Positions 36,938 through 47,612 of a stretch of DNA of 64,000 nt are shown here, piece after piece. The first letter of the stretch is position 1, and every line of letters begins with the position of its first letter. The notes under the pieces were generated by a model that worked only from the letters and a program-made list of their open reading frames with translations, made no database searches and was not told the origin of the DNA. Source of the DNA: Viola odorata (lineage: Eukaryota; Streptophyta; Magnoliopsida; Malpighiales; Violaceae); assembly GCA_963691705.1 (NCBI GenBank), contig OY829546.1:6582001-6646000 (forward strand), read 5' to 3'. The translations under genes and the position numbers were made by a program.

Positions 36938-39900
36938 ATGATGGAGGCAAATACAAATAGAATGTTGAGTTTGAATGGCACTAATTATCACTTGTGGAAG
37001 GGAAAAATGAAAGATCTATTATTTGTGAAAAAGTTGCATCTTCCTGTATTTTCTACTGAGATGCCAGAATCCATGACTGAAGCGGCTTGGCATTTTGAGC
37101 ATCAGCAAATTTGTGGTTTTATTCGGCAATATGTAGATGACAATGTTTATAATCATATTGCTAATGAGGAACATGCAGCGTCCTTGTGGAAGAAAATTGA
37201 ATCTTTGTATGCTTCTAAATCAGGGAGTAATAAACTGTATTTGTTGAATTCCTTGATGAATTTGAGGTACAAGGATGGGACTTCCATTTCAGATCACTTG
37301 AATGATTTTCAAGGACTCCTAGATCAATTATCAGGAATGGGTATCAAGTTTGATGATGAGGTGTTGGGACTATGGCTACTGAATACTCTACCGGACTCTT
37401 GGGAAACTTTTCGGGTTTCAATTTCGAATTCGGCTTCCGATGGTGTTGTCTCTTTGCAAAATGTAAAGGGAAGTGTTCTTAATGAGGAGATGAGAAGGAA
37501 GGCACAGGGTACTTCATCTCATTCCGAGGTACTTGTTACTGAAAACAGGGGGAGAAGTCAGAAAAAGGAACAGAAAGGTGGTAGGGACAAGAGCAGAAGT
37601 AAGTCCAAGTCCAGATACAAGAATGTGGAGTGTCATTATTGTCACAAGAAGGGGCACATACAGAAGAACTGTTTTCAATGGAAAAGGGAGAGAAAAGACA
37701 ATAATGGTAAGCAGAAAGAGAAGGATCAAGATGGTGATGATCGTGTTTCTGCGGCTACTTGTGATGATCTTGTTATTCTCCGTGATCATGATTTAGTTAA
37801 TCTTGTATCAGATGAGAGCATGTGGGTAATTGATAGTGCTGCTACACTGCATGTTACACCGAGGAAGGAGTTCTTCACATCTTACACTTCTGGTGATTTT
37901 GGAGTGTTGAAGATGGGTAATGATGGTGTTGCTAAGGTAATTGGTATTGGTGATGTTTTCCTACAAACCAACATGGGAGTGCAGTTATTGCTTAGAGGAG
38001 TCAAACATGCTCCAGATGTCCGTTTTAATTTGATCTCTGTGCAGATGCTTGATGATGGTGGTTATTACAATCACTTTGGTTCTGGAAAATGGAAACTCAC
38101 CAGAGGTAACTTGGTTGTGGCCAGAGGGGAGAAAGTTAGTAAACTGTATTGGACAAAAGCTTTGGTTGCTAAAGACAGTGTGAATGCCATGGATATGGAG
38201 GCTTCTTTGTGGCACCGAAGGCTTAGTCATATCAGTGAAAAGGGGCTGAATTGTTTAGCTAAAAAGGATGTGCTTCCGGGATTGAAGAGTGCTGAGTTGG
38301 AGAAATGTTCTCATTGCATGGCTGGTAAGCAGACCAGAGTATCATTTAAGAAGCATCCTCCCTCAAAGAAGTCAGAATTGCTTGAATTGGTGCATTCTGA
38401 TGTTTGTGGTCCATTAAAGGTAAAGTCATTTGGTGGTGCACTTTACTTTGTTACCTTTATTGATAATTGCTCCAGGAAGCTTTGGGTCTATGCATTGAAG
38501 ACCAAGGACCAGGTGCTGGAGAAATTCAAACAATTCCAAGTTTTGGTTGAGAGACAGTCAGGCAAGAAGCTGAAATGCATTCGTTCTGACAATGGTGGTG
38601 AGTATTGTGGACCATTTGATAGTTATTGCAAGCAGCAGGGTATTAGACATGAAAAGACTCCTCCCAAAACTCCTCAGCTGAATGGTTTAGCAGAGAGGAT
38701 GAACAGGACGTTGATTGAGAGAGTTAGGTGCATGCTTTCTGAAGCTAAGCTACCTAAGCATTTCTGGGGTGAGGCATTGTACACGGCAATGCATGTTATT
38801 AATCTCAGTCCTGCAGTTGCCCTGAATGCTGAAGTGCCAGATAAAGTTTGGTTTGGCAAGAATGTCAAATATGATCATTTGCGAGTCTTCGGTTGTAAGG
38901 CATTCGTGCATGTTCCAAAGGATGAGAGATCCAAGTTGGATGCGAAGACGAGGCAGTGTATCTTTATTGGATATGGTGAAGATGAGTTTGGTTACAGGTT
39001 GTATGATCCTGTTGAGAAGAAGCTTGTCAGAAGCCGTGATGTGAAGTTCATGGAAGACCAAACCATTGAAGACATTGATAAGATGGAGAAGACTACACCT
39101 GAGAAAGATAGTAGTCTGTCTGATATTGATCCAGTTCAGACACCTAACCATGATCTGGATGCTGCTGAGAACAATATTCAGAATGGTGAGCAACATGACT
39201 ATGTTGGTGATCAGCAGTTTGGAGATGCTTTAGATGTTCCTATTGATGATTCTGAAGAGGAACATGATCCTGAACCACCTCAAGTTCAACCTCGGAGGTC
39301 TACTAGGCAGAGGAAGCCATCTACCAGGTATCCTTCTGATGAATATGTTACCTTGACAGATGGAGGTGAACCTGAGTGTTTTCATGAGGCCATGGAGAGT
39401 CAAGAAAAGAAGAAGTGGCTGGATGCAATGCAAGATGAAATGAAATCTTTGCATGATAATCACACATTTGACTTGGTGAAATTGCCAAAAGGCAAGAAGG
39501 CTTTGGAAAACAGGTGGATTTACAGGGTGAAGCAAGAAAGTATTTCTGCATCCCCGAGGTATAAAGCTAGATTAGTGGTGAAAGGTTTCAGACAGAGAAA
39601 GGGTGTTGATTTCAATGAGATTTTTTCTCCTGTGGTGAAGATGTCATCCATTAGAACCGTGTTGAGTTTGGCTGCTACTCTTGATTTAGAGGTAGAGCAA
39701 ATGGATGTAAAGACTGCTTTCCTTCATGGTGATTTGGAGGAAGAAATTTACATGAAGCAACCAGATGGTTTTCATGTTGAAGGAAAGGAAGACTATGTGT
39801 GTAGACTGAGAAAGAGTCTATATGGGTTGAAGCAAGCTCCGCGACAGTGGTACAAGAAGTTTGAGTCTGTTATGTCAGAGCAAGGCTACAAGAAGACTAC

Positions 39901-40933
39901 TTCTGATCACTGTGTCTTTGTTAAAAAGTTCTTTGATGATGATTTCATTATCCTGTTATTGTATGTTGATGACATGCTTATTGTTGGGAAAAATATTTCC
40001 ATGATTAACAGGTTAAAGAATCAATTGGGCGAGTCATTTGCCATGAAAGACATGGGAGCTGCTAAACAGATTCTTGGTATAAGAATCATGCGTGATAGGA
40101 AGGAGAAGAAACTTTGGCTGTCACAGGAACACTATGTCAAAAGAGTGCTACAGAAGTTCCAGATGGAAAATGCTAAGGCGGTAAGCACTCCTCTTGCTAC
40201 TCATTTTAAATTGAGTGCTAAACAGAGTCCTTCAAATGAAGCTGAGAGACTAGATATGCAACGGGTTCCTTATGCATCTGTTGTGGGTAGTTTGATGTAT
40301 GCAATGGTGTGTACAAGACCAGATATTGCACATGCTGTTGGTACAGTCAGTAGATTTCTGTCAAATCCAGGTAGAGAGCATTGGAATGCTGTGAAATGGA
40401 TTTTGAGGTATCTTTGTGGTACTGCTAGTTTGAGGCTTTGTTTTGGAGGTGATAAACCTATCCTTGTGGGCTATACTGATTCTGATATGGCTGGAGACAT
40501 TGATTCCAGAAAGTCCACCTCGGGGTATTTGATTAAGTTTGCAGGGGGAGCTGTGGCATGGCAATCTAGATTGCAAAAGTGTGTTGCATTGTCCACTACT
40601 GAGGCAGAGTTCATTGCCATTACAGAAGCTTGCAAGGAGTTGCTTTGGTTGAAGAAATTCTTGCAGGAGCTTGGTTTTGTCCAGGACAAATACATGCTAT
40701 TTTGTGATAGTCAGAGTGCAATTCATCTTGGTAAGAATTCAACTTTCCATTCTAGATCCAAACATATTGATGTGAGGTATCATTGGATACGTGATGCATT
40801 GGATGCTAGGTTGTTGGAATTAGCCAAAGTTCATACAGATGATAATGGTGCTGATATGATGACTAAGGCATTACCGAGATGCAAATTTGAAACTTGTTGT
40901 GAGATCGCCGGTTTGGCGGTCATCTCCACATAG
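36938..40933 (+). CDS. Gag-Pol polyprotein of the copia element (1331 aa, intact)
   Basis: A single uninterrupted frame encodes the capsid and all enzymes, in copia order. Gag opens with [17 protein letters not shown] and carries a CCHC zinc knuckle [14 protein letters not shown] (232-245). Protease has the active site VIDSAAT (D299). Integrase has the H-x-x-x-x-H zinc motif from H426, and its catalytic D488, D551 and E586 show the canonical 35-residue D-E spacing. Reverse transcriptase has YVDDM (1009-1013). RNase H has GYTDSD (D1181), STTEAEF and CDSQSA, and the end carries [12 protein letters not shown]. Two adjacent ATGs (36938, 36941) could start it. No stop, frameshift or missing catalytic residue is seen, so the element could be autonomous. 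Confidence 0.95.
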   Translation: MMEANTNRMLSLNGTNYHLWKGKMKDLLFVKKLHLPVFSTEMPESMTEAAWHFEHQQICGFIRQYVDDNVYNHIANEEHAASLWKKIESLYASKSGSNKLYLLNSLMNLRYKDGTSISDHLNDFQGLLDQLSGMGIKFDDEVLGLWLLNTLPDSWETFRVSISNSASDGVVSLQNVKGSVLNEEMRRKAQGTSSHSEVLVTENRGRSQKKEQKGGRDKSRSKSKSRYKNVECHYCHKKGHIQKNCFQWKRERKDNNGKQKEKDQDGDDRVSAATCDDLVILRDHDLVNLVSDESMWVIDSAATLHVTPRKEFFTSYTSGDFGVLKMGNDGVAKVIGIGDVFLQTNMGVQLLLRGVKHAPDVRFNLISVQMLDDGGYYNHFGSGKWKLTRGNLVVARGEKVSKLYWTKALVAKDSVNAMDMEASLWHRRLSHISEKGLNCLAKKDVLPGLKSAELEKCSHCMAGKQTRVSFKKHPPSKKSELLELVHSDVCGPLKVKSFGGALYFVTFIDNCSRKLWVYALKTKDQVLEKFKQFQVLVERQSGKKLKCIRSDNGGEYCGPFDSYCKQQGIRHEKTPPKTPQLNGLAERMNRTLIERVRCMLSEAKLPKHFWGEALYTAMHVINLSPAVALNAEVPDKVWFGKNVKYDHLRVFGCKAFVHVPKDERSKLDAKTRQCIFIGYGEDEFGYRLYDPVEKKLVRSRDVKFMEDQTIEDIDKMEKTTPEKDSSLSDIDPVQTPNHDLDAAENNIQNGEQHDYVGDQQFGDALDVPIDDSEEEHDPEPPQVQPRRSTRQRKPSTRYPSDEYVTLTDGGEPECFHEAMESQEKKKWLDAMQDEMKSLHDNHTFDLVKLPKGKKALENRWIYRVKQESISASPRYKARLVVKGFRQRKGVDFNEIFSPVVKMSSIRTVLSLAATLDLEVEQMDVKTAFLHGDLEEEIYMKQPDGFHVEGKEDYVCRLRKSLYGLKQAPRQWYKKFESVMSEQGYKKTTSDHCVFVKKFFDDDFIILLLYVDDMLIVGKNISMINRLKNQLGESFAMKDMGAAKQILGIRIMRDRKEKKLWLSQEHYVKRVLQKFQMENAKAVSTPLATHFKLSAKQSPSNEAERLDMQRVPYASVVGSLMYAMVCTRPDIAHAVGTVSRFLSNPGREHWNAVKWILRYLCGTASLRLCFGGDKPILVGYTDSDMAGDIDSRKSTSGYLIKFAGGAVAWQSRLQKCVALSTTEAEFIAITEACKELLWLKKFLQELGFVQDKYMLFCDSQSAIHLGKNSTFHSRSKHIDVRYHWIRDALDARLLELAKVHTDDNGADMMTKALPRCKFETCCEIAGLAVIST

Positions 40934-40937
40934 TTGT

Positions 40938-40947
40938 GAGGGGGAGA
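40938..40947 (+). other. Polypurine tract of the copia element
   Basis: GTGAGGGGGAGATT lies directly before the 3' LTR and just after the stop codon. The core GAGGGGGAGA at 40938-40947 is the expected plus-strand priming site. Confidence 0.85.
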
Positions 40948-40949
40948 TT

Positions 40950-41611
40950 TGTTGGGTTTGGGCTCCCAACATATGTGGAGAGAAGCCCAATATGCAAGCC
41001 CACTAGTCCCTCATCTTATTCTCTAAATTAGGGTAAGAAGGCAGCAGCTCATTCAAGCAAAAACAGAAACAAGAGAAAGAGAGAAAAGAGAGAGGAGAAG
41101 AGAGAAAACAGATTCGTTCATCTCTGCGCAGCCGTGGGAGATTTATTTCTGTGCCTTCGTTCACCGTCGGATCGGGCTGAAATTTAGACAGCAGGTTTAC
41201 GACATCCGGTTCTTCAATCTGACCGGTTGGATTGGTGAGACGATATCTGAGCAGGAGGAATCGAGTCCCGCAAGTAGCTGCTGGAAATCTGGTTATGTGT
41301 TCTTCCTTTGGTTCTCTAGTTTCATACTTGTTGTTGGCTGTTTGCCTAGTTGTTGAGCACGATTTGTGCTGTGATTTGAGACACTCTTGTACCCTGATTT
41401 TGATCATAGTGGAGCTTGATTGACTGGCTTGTGCCCGTGGTTTTTACTTCTCGCATTGAGAAGGTTTTCCACGTTAAAATCGTTGTCTCTTCGTGTATGT
41501 GTGATGAATTAGTTGCTGCCATTAATTTGTTATTGCTCCTCATAGATTCCAGCAAGTTAGGGAAATTATTATCCGCTGCGTATTGCTATTATTGTGTTGA
41601 ATTTCCCATCA
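40950..41611 (+). repeat. 3' LTR of the copia element
   Basis: The 3' LTR is the same length (662 bp) and by eye the same sequence as the 5' LTR at 36231-36892. The GTATA target duplication follows at 41612-41616. Confidence 0.95.
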
Positions 41612-41616
41612 GTATA

Positions 41617-42616
41617 TTCTATATAATGCTGCTTTTAAGGTATTATCTGTTAATAATCTGTATAAACTTGGACTTCTTCGTTTCATTCAATTTATTTTAA
41701 GACCTCAGTCATGTAATCATTATCATGGTTTGCGGGGCAAATATTTATTTAATTAAAAGGTATAAGCTTCCTTGACCAGTTGTGTACATGTTAATACAAG
41801 TTCCTTTGGACAGTGAATATCCTTTTGTTGTTGCAAGGTCGATCCCTGGTGTGCAGGAAGGAGTTGAGAATGTCCGGTTCATGCTCCTTGGCTGCTTGGA
41901 GTAGGAGTTCATCATAAGCCAAAGCATCTACAGAGGACTCAGTTGGGAGTGCTTCAACAGCCACTGGGGCGTTGCTTTTTGGAACTGGCAGTGTAGGCGG
42001 CTGCCGGAGTTTCAGAGGAGGCAAAGTCGGATCATCGTTGAAGATGCTTAGTAATGTGAAGTTGGCTCTGTTCTTCTGACTGATTGTGTGCGCTCTGGCC
42101 TTCCCCTGTGGTAATTTTCTTGCTATTAAGCTGATACTCGATATCTAGAACTCTGCATTAATTTTGCAATTATTATTTCTTTTTGAAAAAATCGGCATAA
42201 AATATATTTTATATTGATTATACCTTCCTATACCTTTTGCTTTTAGTGGTGATGACATTCTTAACATCCTCTTGACTCACAAGAAAAGAACTTAATTAAC
42301 TCATCACGATGCAAAGAATATCTTCGCTTGTCTGATTTGTATTAATCTATATACTCCAATAAATCATTGTCCCCATTTTAAAATGTTTGTAGAGTCTGTT
42401 TGGTTGTAGAAATATGGATAAAAGGAGGTTTGAAATATTAGATTCTATATTTTACTGTTCGTCTTGGAGAGTTACATTATTTTAAATCTAACATCCTCAA
42501 ATTACCAAATATGGCAACAAAAAAAAAAGGAAAGTGGCTCCTGAAAAAAGGTCAGGAATTCAACTTTCCCGAACTTGAAAGAAATTTTTTAAATTTTGTC
42601 AATTATGACATTACTT
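41617..42616. other. Intergenic DNA between copia element and MITE cluster
   Basis: Apart from the exon-like minus-strand segment at 41791-42105, no conserved frame is present. This is the downstream flank of the copia insertion site. Confidence 0.45.
41791..42105 (-). pseudogene. Unidentified exon-like coding fragment, 104 codons
   Basis: On the minus strand, an open frame begins directly after a good splice acceptor (AAAATTACCACAG|GGGAAG, exon from 42105) and runs to a stop at 41791. Its composition is protein-like and unlike the surrounding AT-rich noise: KNRANFTLLSIFNDD, PPLKLRQPPTLPVPKSN, VAVEALPTESSVDALAYDEL, then LLLQAAKEHEPDILNSFLHT. I do not recognise the family. No convincing partner exon with a start codon is seen upstream, and no clear donor follows before the stop. 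It could be the last exon of a real gene, a relic of one, or a captured fragment. Confidence 0.4.
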
Positions 42617-42844
42617 TATACTCCCTCCGTACTTCAATATTTGTCATTTTTCTACTGAAAACTTGGTCTAAATTAATTGTCATTTGGAATGTCAATTATA
42701 AAATAGCTATCTATCTTCAGTGATAATTACAATTCTCCTTTATGGTATTATAAAGGAACCAATAAAAAAATTATCAAAAATTAATTTCTTAATTTTGCCT
42801 ATTATTTTAAAAAATCAAGTACTGAAGTAGGCAGGGAGTACATA
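42617..42844. mobile_element. Stowaway-like MITE, about 228 bp
   Basis: The left end TATACTCCCTCCGTACTTCA and right end TGAAGTAGGCAGGGAGTACATA are imperfect inverted repeats with the plant Stowaway/mariner TACTCCCTCCG signature. The flanks offer TA target dinucleotides. The interior is AT-rich and non-coding. Confidence 0.7.
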
Positions 42845-43484
42845 TTTATAATTTTAAAATACATATTTATCCTTCATTATTGAACATTACCCAGATTTTA
42901 CAATTATTAACTAAACAAAAGAATATAATTTTCTTTGGAATTATTCTCCAGGTAAAGTTATATTCCAAAGAGAGTTATATTACGAGAACCAAACAATTGT
43001 TACACAAAAAAGAAACAATTAGATAACCACAATTTTAGATTAATTTAGTGAGTATTTTCTCCAATTTTCACTCATTTCATATCTCATAAATCAAGTTTAA
43101 AATTATAGAGATAATTCGAAGAAAAACAAAATTATTCTTAAAATTTTCAAAAATGACACTAGGTAACTAAAACAAGTAAAATTTTGAAACTAGGAAGTAC
43201 TCCTTCTGAATTGAATTGTATATCGTTTTGGGTAAAAAAATTGGTTCAAATTATATGGCATTTTTCCTTTATCAATGTAAAATAGTTGGATGTTTATCTT
43301 TCTACCATTGTTGTCAAAAAATGGCAGCTTCCTTCCCTTTGGTTTTGCAAGTGGCATTGTCGTAAATAGCATAGCACACAAGAGATAAAAATGTCTCAAA
43401 TAATTTTGGTTTTTCGAATCAATTATTTCCTTAAAAATCGTGCCAATACTCAAAACGACATACAATTCAATTCAGAGAGCAATA
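42845..43484. other. AT-rich intergenic DNA
   Basis: No gene or recognisable repeat. A 91-codon minus-strand frame at 43190-43465 has no domain. Confidence 0.5.
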
Positions 43485-43738
43485 TGTAACTGGGCAAAAA
43501 TTATATCGACACCTAACTTTATATGGGTATCACAATCTTGCCGACCCCAAACTTTTGTTTAATCTCAAAATGGTACCTAGAAAATGTTAACAATATGAAT
43601 TAAACTCAACGGAAAAGTTAGGGATTTGGGTACGAAATTAGATAACGGCTAAAAAAATTGGGTAAACATACTTAAAAAAAGGAAAAGTTAGGTGCGAGAT
43701 TGAACAACCCATATAAAATTGGTGCCCAAATAACTTTT
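43485..43738. mobile_element. MITE-like inverted-repeat element, about 250 bp
   Basis: The left end GTAACTGGGCAAAAATTATA matches the reverse complement of the right end (GTTATTTGGGCACCAATTTT). Further inside, CACCTAACTTTATATGGG on the left mirrors CCCATATAAAATTGG and AAAAGTTAGGTGCGAG on the right, with block order partly permuted. It looks like a diverged foldback element. There is no coding capacity, and the superfamily cannot be assigned. Confidence 0.5.
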
Positions 43739-44366
43739 ACTTATATGTATATGAGAACATGTAAAAATATAATAAAATAAGATAATATTTTTTTAATTAC
43801 TTTCACGTGGAAATAATCTAATTGGGTATGAAAATAAAAACTCTTTTATATATATATATTAGTTAAAGAAGTATATGACAATATTATGTTATTCAAGAAA
43901 GCTAAAAAGGGGAAGCAAGTAAGGGCTAGAAGATCTTAAATGCGCGACTTCATGAAGCGAAGAACCAATAATTTTGTGCTGATTTGGTAAAACCATACTC
44001 GCGTTGACTGCACTTCTTGACTGGATTGGTGTGTGTATAATTTATAAACTTTGATGTCCGACGACTCGTTGCTCTTTGGAAATTTGACTGCTTTGCTTTT
44101 GCATTTATGAGGCACATTATTCATAATAACCCTTTACAGTTAAACCTCGATAAATGAATGCTCTTGGGACCAGCAAAAAATATTCGTTTAGTGAGTTTAT
44201 TTACTTATCGATAAATGAATATATTATTCATTTATCGATAAATGAATTTTTATTCATTTAGATAGTATTTTTACATTTTTATTTTTTCGTATGATTATTT
44301 ATTTTACATTTAATGTACAAATACGTATATAGACTATGTACATGCATCATGTACTTATAAGATTCT

Positions 44367-44639
44367 ATGTATGCAGTTATGGAATTGCCTACAGACGAAG
44401 AAATTATTGACTCCGTACTAAATGATGAGAATGATCCAGAACCAGATGATAGTGGCGTCACACCAAATGTGTCATCAAAAGAAGCCTTTCAAGCAGTAAT
44501 CACCCTACGAAACTATTTGCTACAGCAGGAGCAGAATATTCCAGAAGTTGTGTTTGCACTAGAAAAAGTCGCAGATGTGATGCATTTTGGTGGAAGGAAA
44601 AAACAAACAACTTTAGACGTTTTTTTTGTGAAGAAATGA
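44367..44639 (+). pseudogene. Pogo-like transposase C-terminal remnant with PIP-box motif
   Basis: A 90-residue ATG-started frame lies inside the pogo-like element. It is acidic at the start (DEEIIDSVLNDENDPEPDD), then has a helical segment (EAFQAVITLRNYLLQQEQ), and ends KKQTTLDVFFVKK. Acidic tails followed by such helices are seen in the C-terminus of CENP-B/pogo-type transposases. The DNA-binding and DDE catalytic domains are absent. The final Q-x-x-L-x-x-F-F fits the PCNA-interacting peptide consensus, and PCNA binding is known for pogo transposase of Drosophila. Whether this remnant is expressed is unknown. Confidence 0.65.
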
Positions 44640-44691
44640 CTTCTTGTATGAACATTGTTGATTGGAAGAAATATTTTTGTTTTTAGGATAA

Positions 44692-44696
<5 letters not shown>

Positions 44697-44758
<62 letters not shown>
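44697..44758. repeat. (TA)n microsatellite, about 62 bp
   Basis: An uninterrupted TA dinucleotide run lies inside the pogo-like element, just after the transposase remnant. It is likely to vary in length between individuals. Confidence 0.95.
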
Positions 44759-44759
<1 letters not shown>

Positions 44760-44945
44760 TATGAATTTTAATGATTATTCATTTATATTTACATGGGGTC
44801 TTTAAGGATTCAAAAAAAATTATTCGTTAATGCATTTAGCGAGGTTATTCATTTAGCCCATTTGCCCAAGTCGGGACCGGAGAAAATTATTCATTTGGCG
44901 AGGTTATTCGTTTATCGGACATTCATTTATCGAGGTTTAACTGTA

Positions 44946-46152
44946 TTTTAAGTTTTAACTAACATTTACACTCTCTACCCACACAAAATAGTGCTACTAT
45001 ACAATATTACCCGAATTTTATTTATAAAAAAAAACAACTGTATTTATATATAGTTAATTATCAAAATGGTCATCCAAGTACGAATAACTTAATAAATGAT
45101 AATACTTTATCTTTTAATACGTCAATTTAATATAAATAAAATAAAGCATAATAAGGTGGGTTTAGAAATACCTATAATTCAGACCTTAAAACAATTACCA
45201 TTTTCAGTTGCTGAGGTTACAAAACTTTGCACGATATAAGAAATATTCATTGTAAAAACTAAAAAACTTATAGGATGGACATAAAATACTTAGTTTTTTT
45301 AATGGCAAGCACTTCGTAACTTTTACTACATTTTTATTATTTCAGCCCTTTATTTTAACTTATAACATTTATAAATGTTTGACCTAATTAATATATATAT
45401 TTCAATGTAAATTAAATAAGTGTAACTGTACGGATGTTGAAGTCGTTGCTTTTTGTTTATTAGAATTTAGAAAGGGGGAAATATGGACTAGCCTTTGCTG
45501 ACTGTCATTAAGGTTAATTATTTTGTTTAAGTCAAAGTTGGTTTTTAAAGAATATTCCCTTCGGATTCTTTTAAATGACGTTTTAGGTTAAAAAAATTGA
45601 TCTTAAATAAATAACGTTTTGTAGTTTTCTAAACACTTTATAATTAACTTATTCAATATAGAAAAGAGCGAAGAGTTTTTATTGGTCAATTTATTTAATA
45701 TAGAAGAGATAGATGATTGTTTAATGTTAAAAATATTTTCATCAATTATTACTTTAATTCCCATACTTAATTTCAAAAGGTTATTTATTAGAGTCCGGAG
45801 AGAAAGAGTGTTATTAGGTTATGATTAAGACCGGCAACTGTCGAACTAAATGCAGTCTTCTTCATTTGATGTGTTATTAGCGGTAACATCCGTTGTGTTA
45901 ATTATTGTATTTATATTAATTTTCCATCACTTTTGTTTCTTAAATAGAAATGTTAAAAAACGTTTTGAACTTAGAATCAAACTCAAGCTCGTTACTTAAT
46001 CCTTCATATATTATGTATATTTAAGAACTTTACTAATAAATTTATAACCCAATAATACATATATAACCCGTAACCTTTCCTCATTGAAAACATAAAATAT
46101 GAGTTGTAAATTTTGGTGGCAATTGTTTAATATTCTTAATTTATAAACAATG
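44946..46152. other. AT-rich intergenic DNA
   Basis: No gene or recognisable element. An 86-codon minus-strand frame at 46011-46271 runs into the solo LTR and has no domain. Confidence 0.5.
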
Positions 46153-46157
46153 GGGTA

Positions 46158-46967
46158 TGATACGATCACACTCATGCCTACCTTAGACCCCGAAGATACG
46201 GCGCCAAGACGGCCAATCACAAGGAGCATGTCCAAGCAAACCATCCTATGAATTGAGGCCAAGATGAGCAAGGAAGTGTTTCAAGACGAAAGTCGGACTT
46301 TAATGATGGTCGCACATCACATTGGAGGTCGAGAAGCGTATTTTGGAGCATTTCAGGCAATCACTAGCGTAGCCGCTGCAATTTTGGACAAGTTTGGTTG
46401 CTTCTTGGCGTCATGATGCCAAGGGCTTAGCGTCATGACGCCAAGCACTGGTTTGGTGGCCGAAAATTGGCTTTTCAAGGCCTTTCTGACACCTCCTATA
46501 AGTAGTTCTCTTCTTCATTTCTTTTGGTAGTTTATGTCAAATGTTTATTGCTGAGTAGAGAACACTCCTCCCTCTAACACACATAGATTCAACTTGTTTG
46601 ATTTAAGGTTGAGGGTTCCTTTAGTCATTGTAAGTAAAATCGTTAAACTTTCAATTAGTAATTTGCTGCTACTTCTTGTGTGAGTGTTGTAAGATTCAAG
46701 GCTCAATTTTTGTGCAAGTTATTGCAAATTTAATGCAAGTATTTATTGTTGTTTAAATCTATTTCATCTCCAAGAATCAATCCATCTTTCTCGTGTTTGT
46801 CTTATTAATTACTTGTCTTTCATCGTACTCTTATTTCCGCTGCATCTCCATCCATTTCAACATCAACTTCTTGAATATTTCCATTGATTAATTGTAAGAC
46901 AACTTAAGCTAGATCCTTGCTTCTTAATCAAACGTTTCAACTCTTAAAAAGAGCTTGAAACGTATCA
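46158..46967 (+). mobile_element. Solo LTR, 810 bp
   Basis: The segment starts TGATACG and ends CGTATCA (perfect 7-bp inverted termini with TG...CA) and is flanked by the 5-bp direct repeat GGGTA (46153-46157 and 46968-46972). No internal retroelement sequence adjoins, so it is a solo LTR left by recombination. A TATA-like CTATAAGTAG near 46497 suggests plus orientation. Two tandem 20-bp near-palindromes (46404-46423, 46426-46445) lie upstream of it. Whether it is copia or gypsy cannot be told from the LTR alone. Confidence 0.85.
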
Positions 46968-46972
46968 GGGTA

Positions 46973-47466
46973 AAACCGCAAAAGTCCAATAAGGAAATTC
47001 TGTTAGTAATAGTAGTACTCGAATAAAAAAATAGTTGTATAAAATAATGTACTTTTCTTTAATATGGGTCGTATTTTGCTCTCCTTTTTTTTTAAGTGAT
47101 GATTAATCTTACTTCAAATTAAAAAAAAAAGTTAAAAAAAGAGAGAGAATACATCTTAATTAATTAATTATTATTATTATTAACATTTTTTCCGTAATTT
47201 GATTCTTCGAATTTATCTTTAAAAAGGGATTCTTCGCGTTACTCTTCTCTTCTTTGACCACCGAATTCTCTTACAAATTAAAACGTCATTTCTTGGTAAA
47301 ACTATTATGATATATACGACCAGCCTAGCACCAAAAAGGAAAATCAAAACAATCATTGACTATTCAACCTTCATGTTCTTCTCATTTTTATTAATTATTA
47401 GAATAATCCCAGCCGGAATCTCTTACCAATACCAATCCTTCTTTCTGAATTCCATATCTCCATAAT
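46973..47466. other. Promoter-proximal DNA of the first PUB gene
   Basis: AT-rich, no gene. It ends at the TATA box of the downstream U-box gene. The solo LTR lies about 500 bases upstream of that TATA box. Confidence 0.5.
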
Positions 47467-47474
47467 TATATAAA
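47467..47474 (+). promoter_or_regulatory. TATA box of the first PUB gene
   Basis: TATATAAA lies about 140 bases before the start codon, leaving room for a leader of about 110 bases with AAACCCTCTTCTTC repeats. Confidence 0.6.
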
Positions 47475-47612
47475 CGCCCAATTTTTCAACACTCATAAAA
47501 ACCCTCTTCTTCCCTTCAAAATAAATAAATAAGTAAAAACCCTCTTCTTCTCTACCTAATTCCTATCTCTACTTTCTTGAGACATTTTCTTGATTCTTCT
47601 TCTTTTCTTTTC

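Larger units (their letters stand above)
36231..41611 (+). mobile_element. Complete Ty1-copia LTR retrotransposon, Tork/Tnt1 lineage, 5381 bp
   Basis: The element has every part needed for retrotransposition. There are two LTRs of 662 bp, a degenerate initiator-Met-type primer site, one open gag-pol frame, a polypurine tract and a 5-bp target duplication GTATA (36226-36230 and 41612-41616). The LTRs start TGTTGGG and end CCATCA. I found no difference between them when reading, and their chance reading frames translate identically. This points to a very recent insertion. It lies in gene-poor DNA and disrupts no recognisable gene. Similarity of the pol frame to tobacco Tnt1 is obvious by eye. 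Confidence 0.95.
44137..44943 (+). mobile_element. Pogo-like (Tc1/mariner) element, internally deleted, 807 bp
   Basis: The 24-bp terminal inverted repeats are perfect: CAGTTAAACCTCGATAAATG (then AATG) at 44137-44160 and its complement ending at 44943. A TA target duplication flanks them (44135-44136 and 44944-44945). This is the hallmark of pogo/Tigger-type elements. The subterminal regions repeat ATAAATGAAT and AAATGAATAACCTCG motifs several times. Only the C-terminal part of a transposase remains (44367-44639), so the copy is non-autonomous. Confidence 0.85.
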
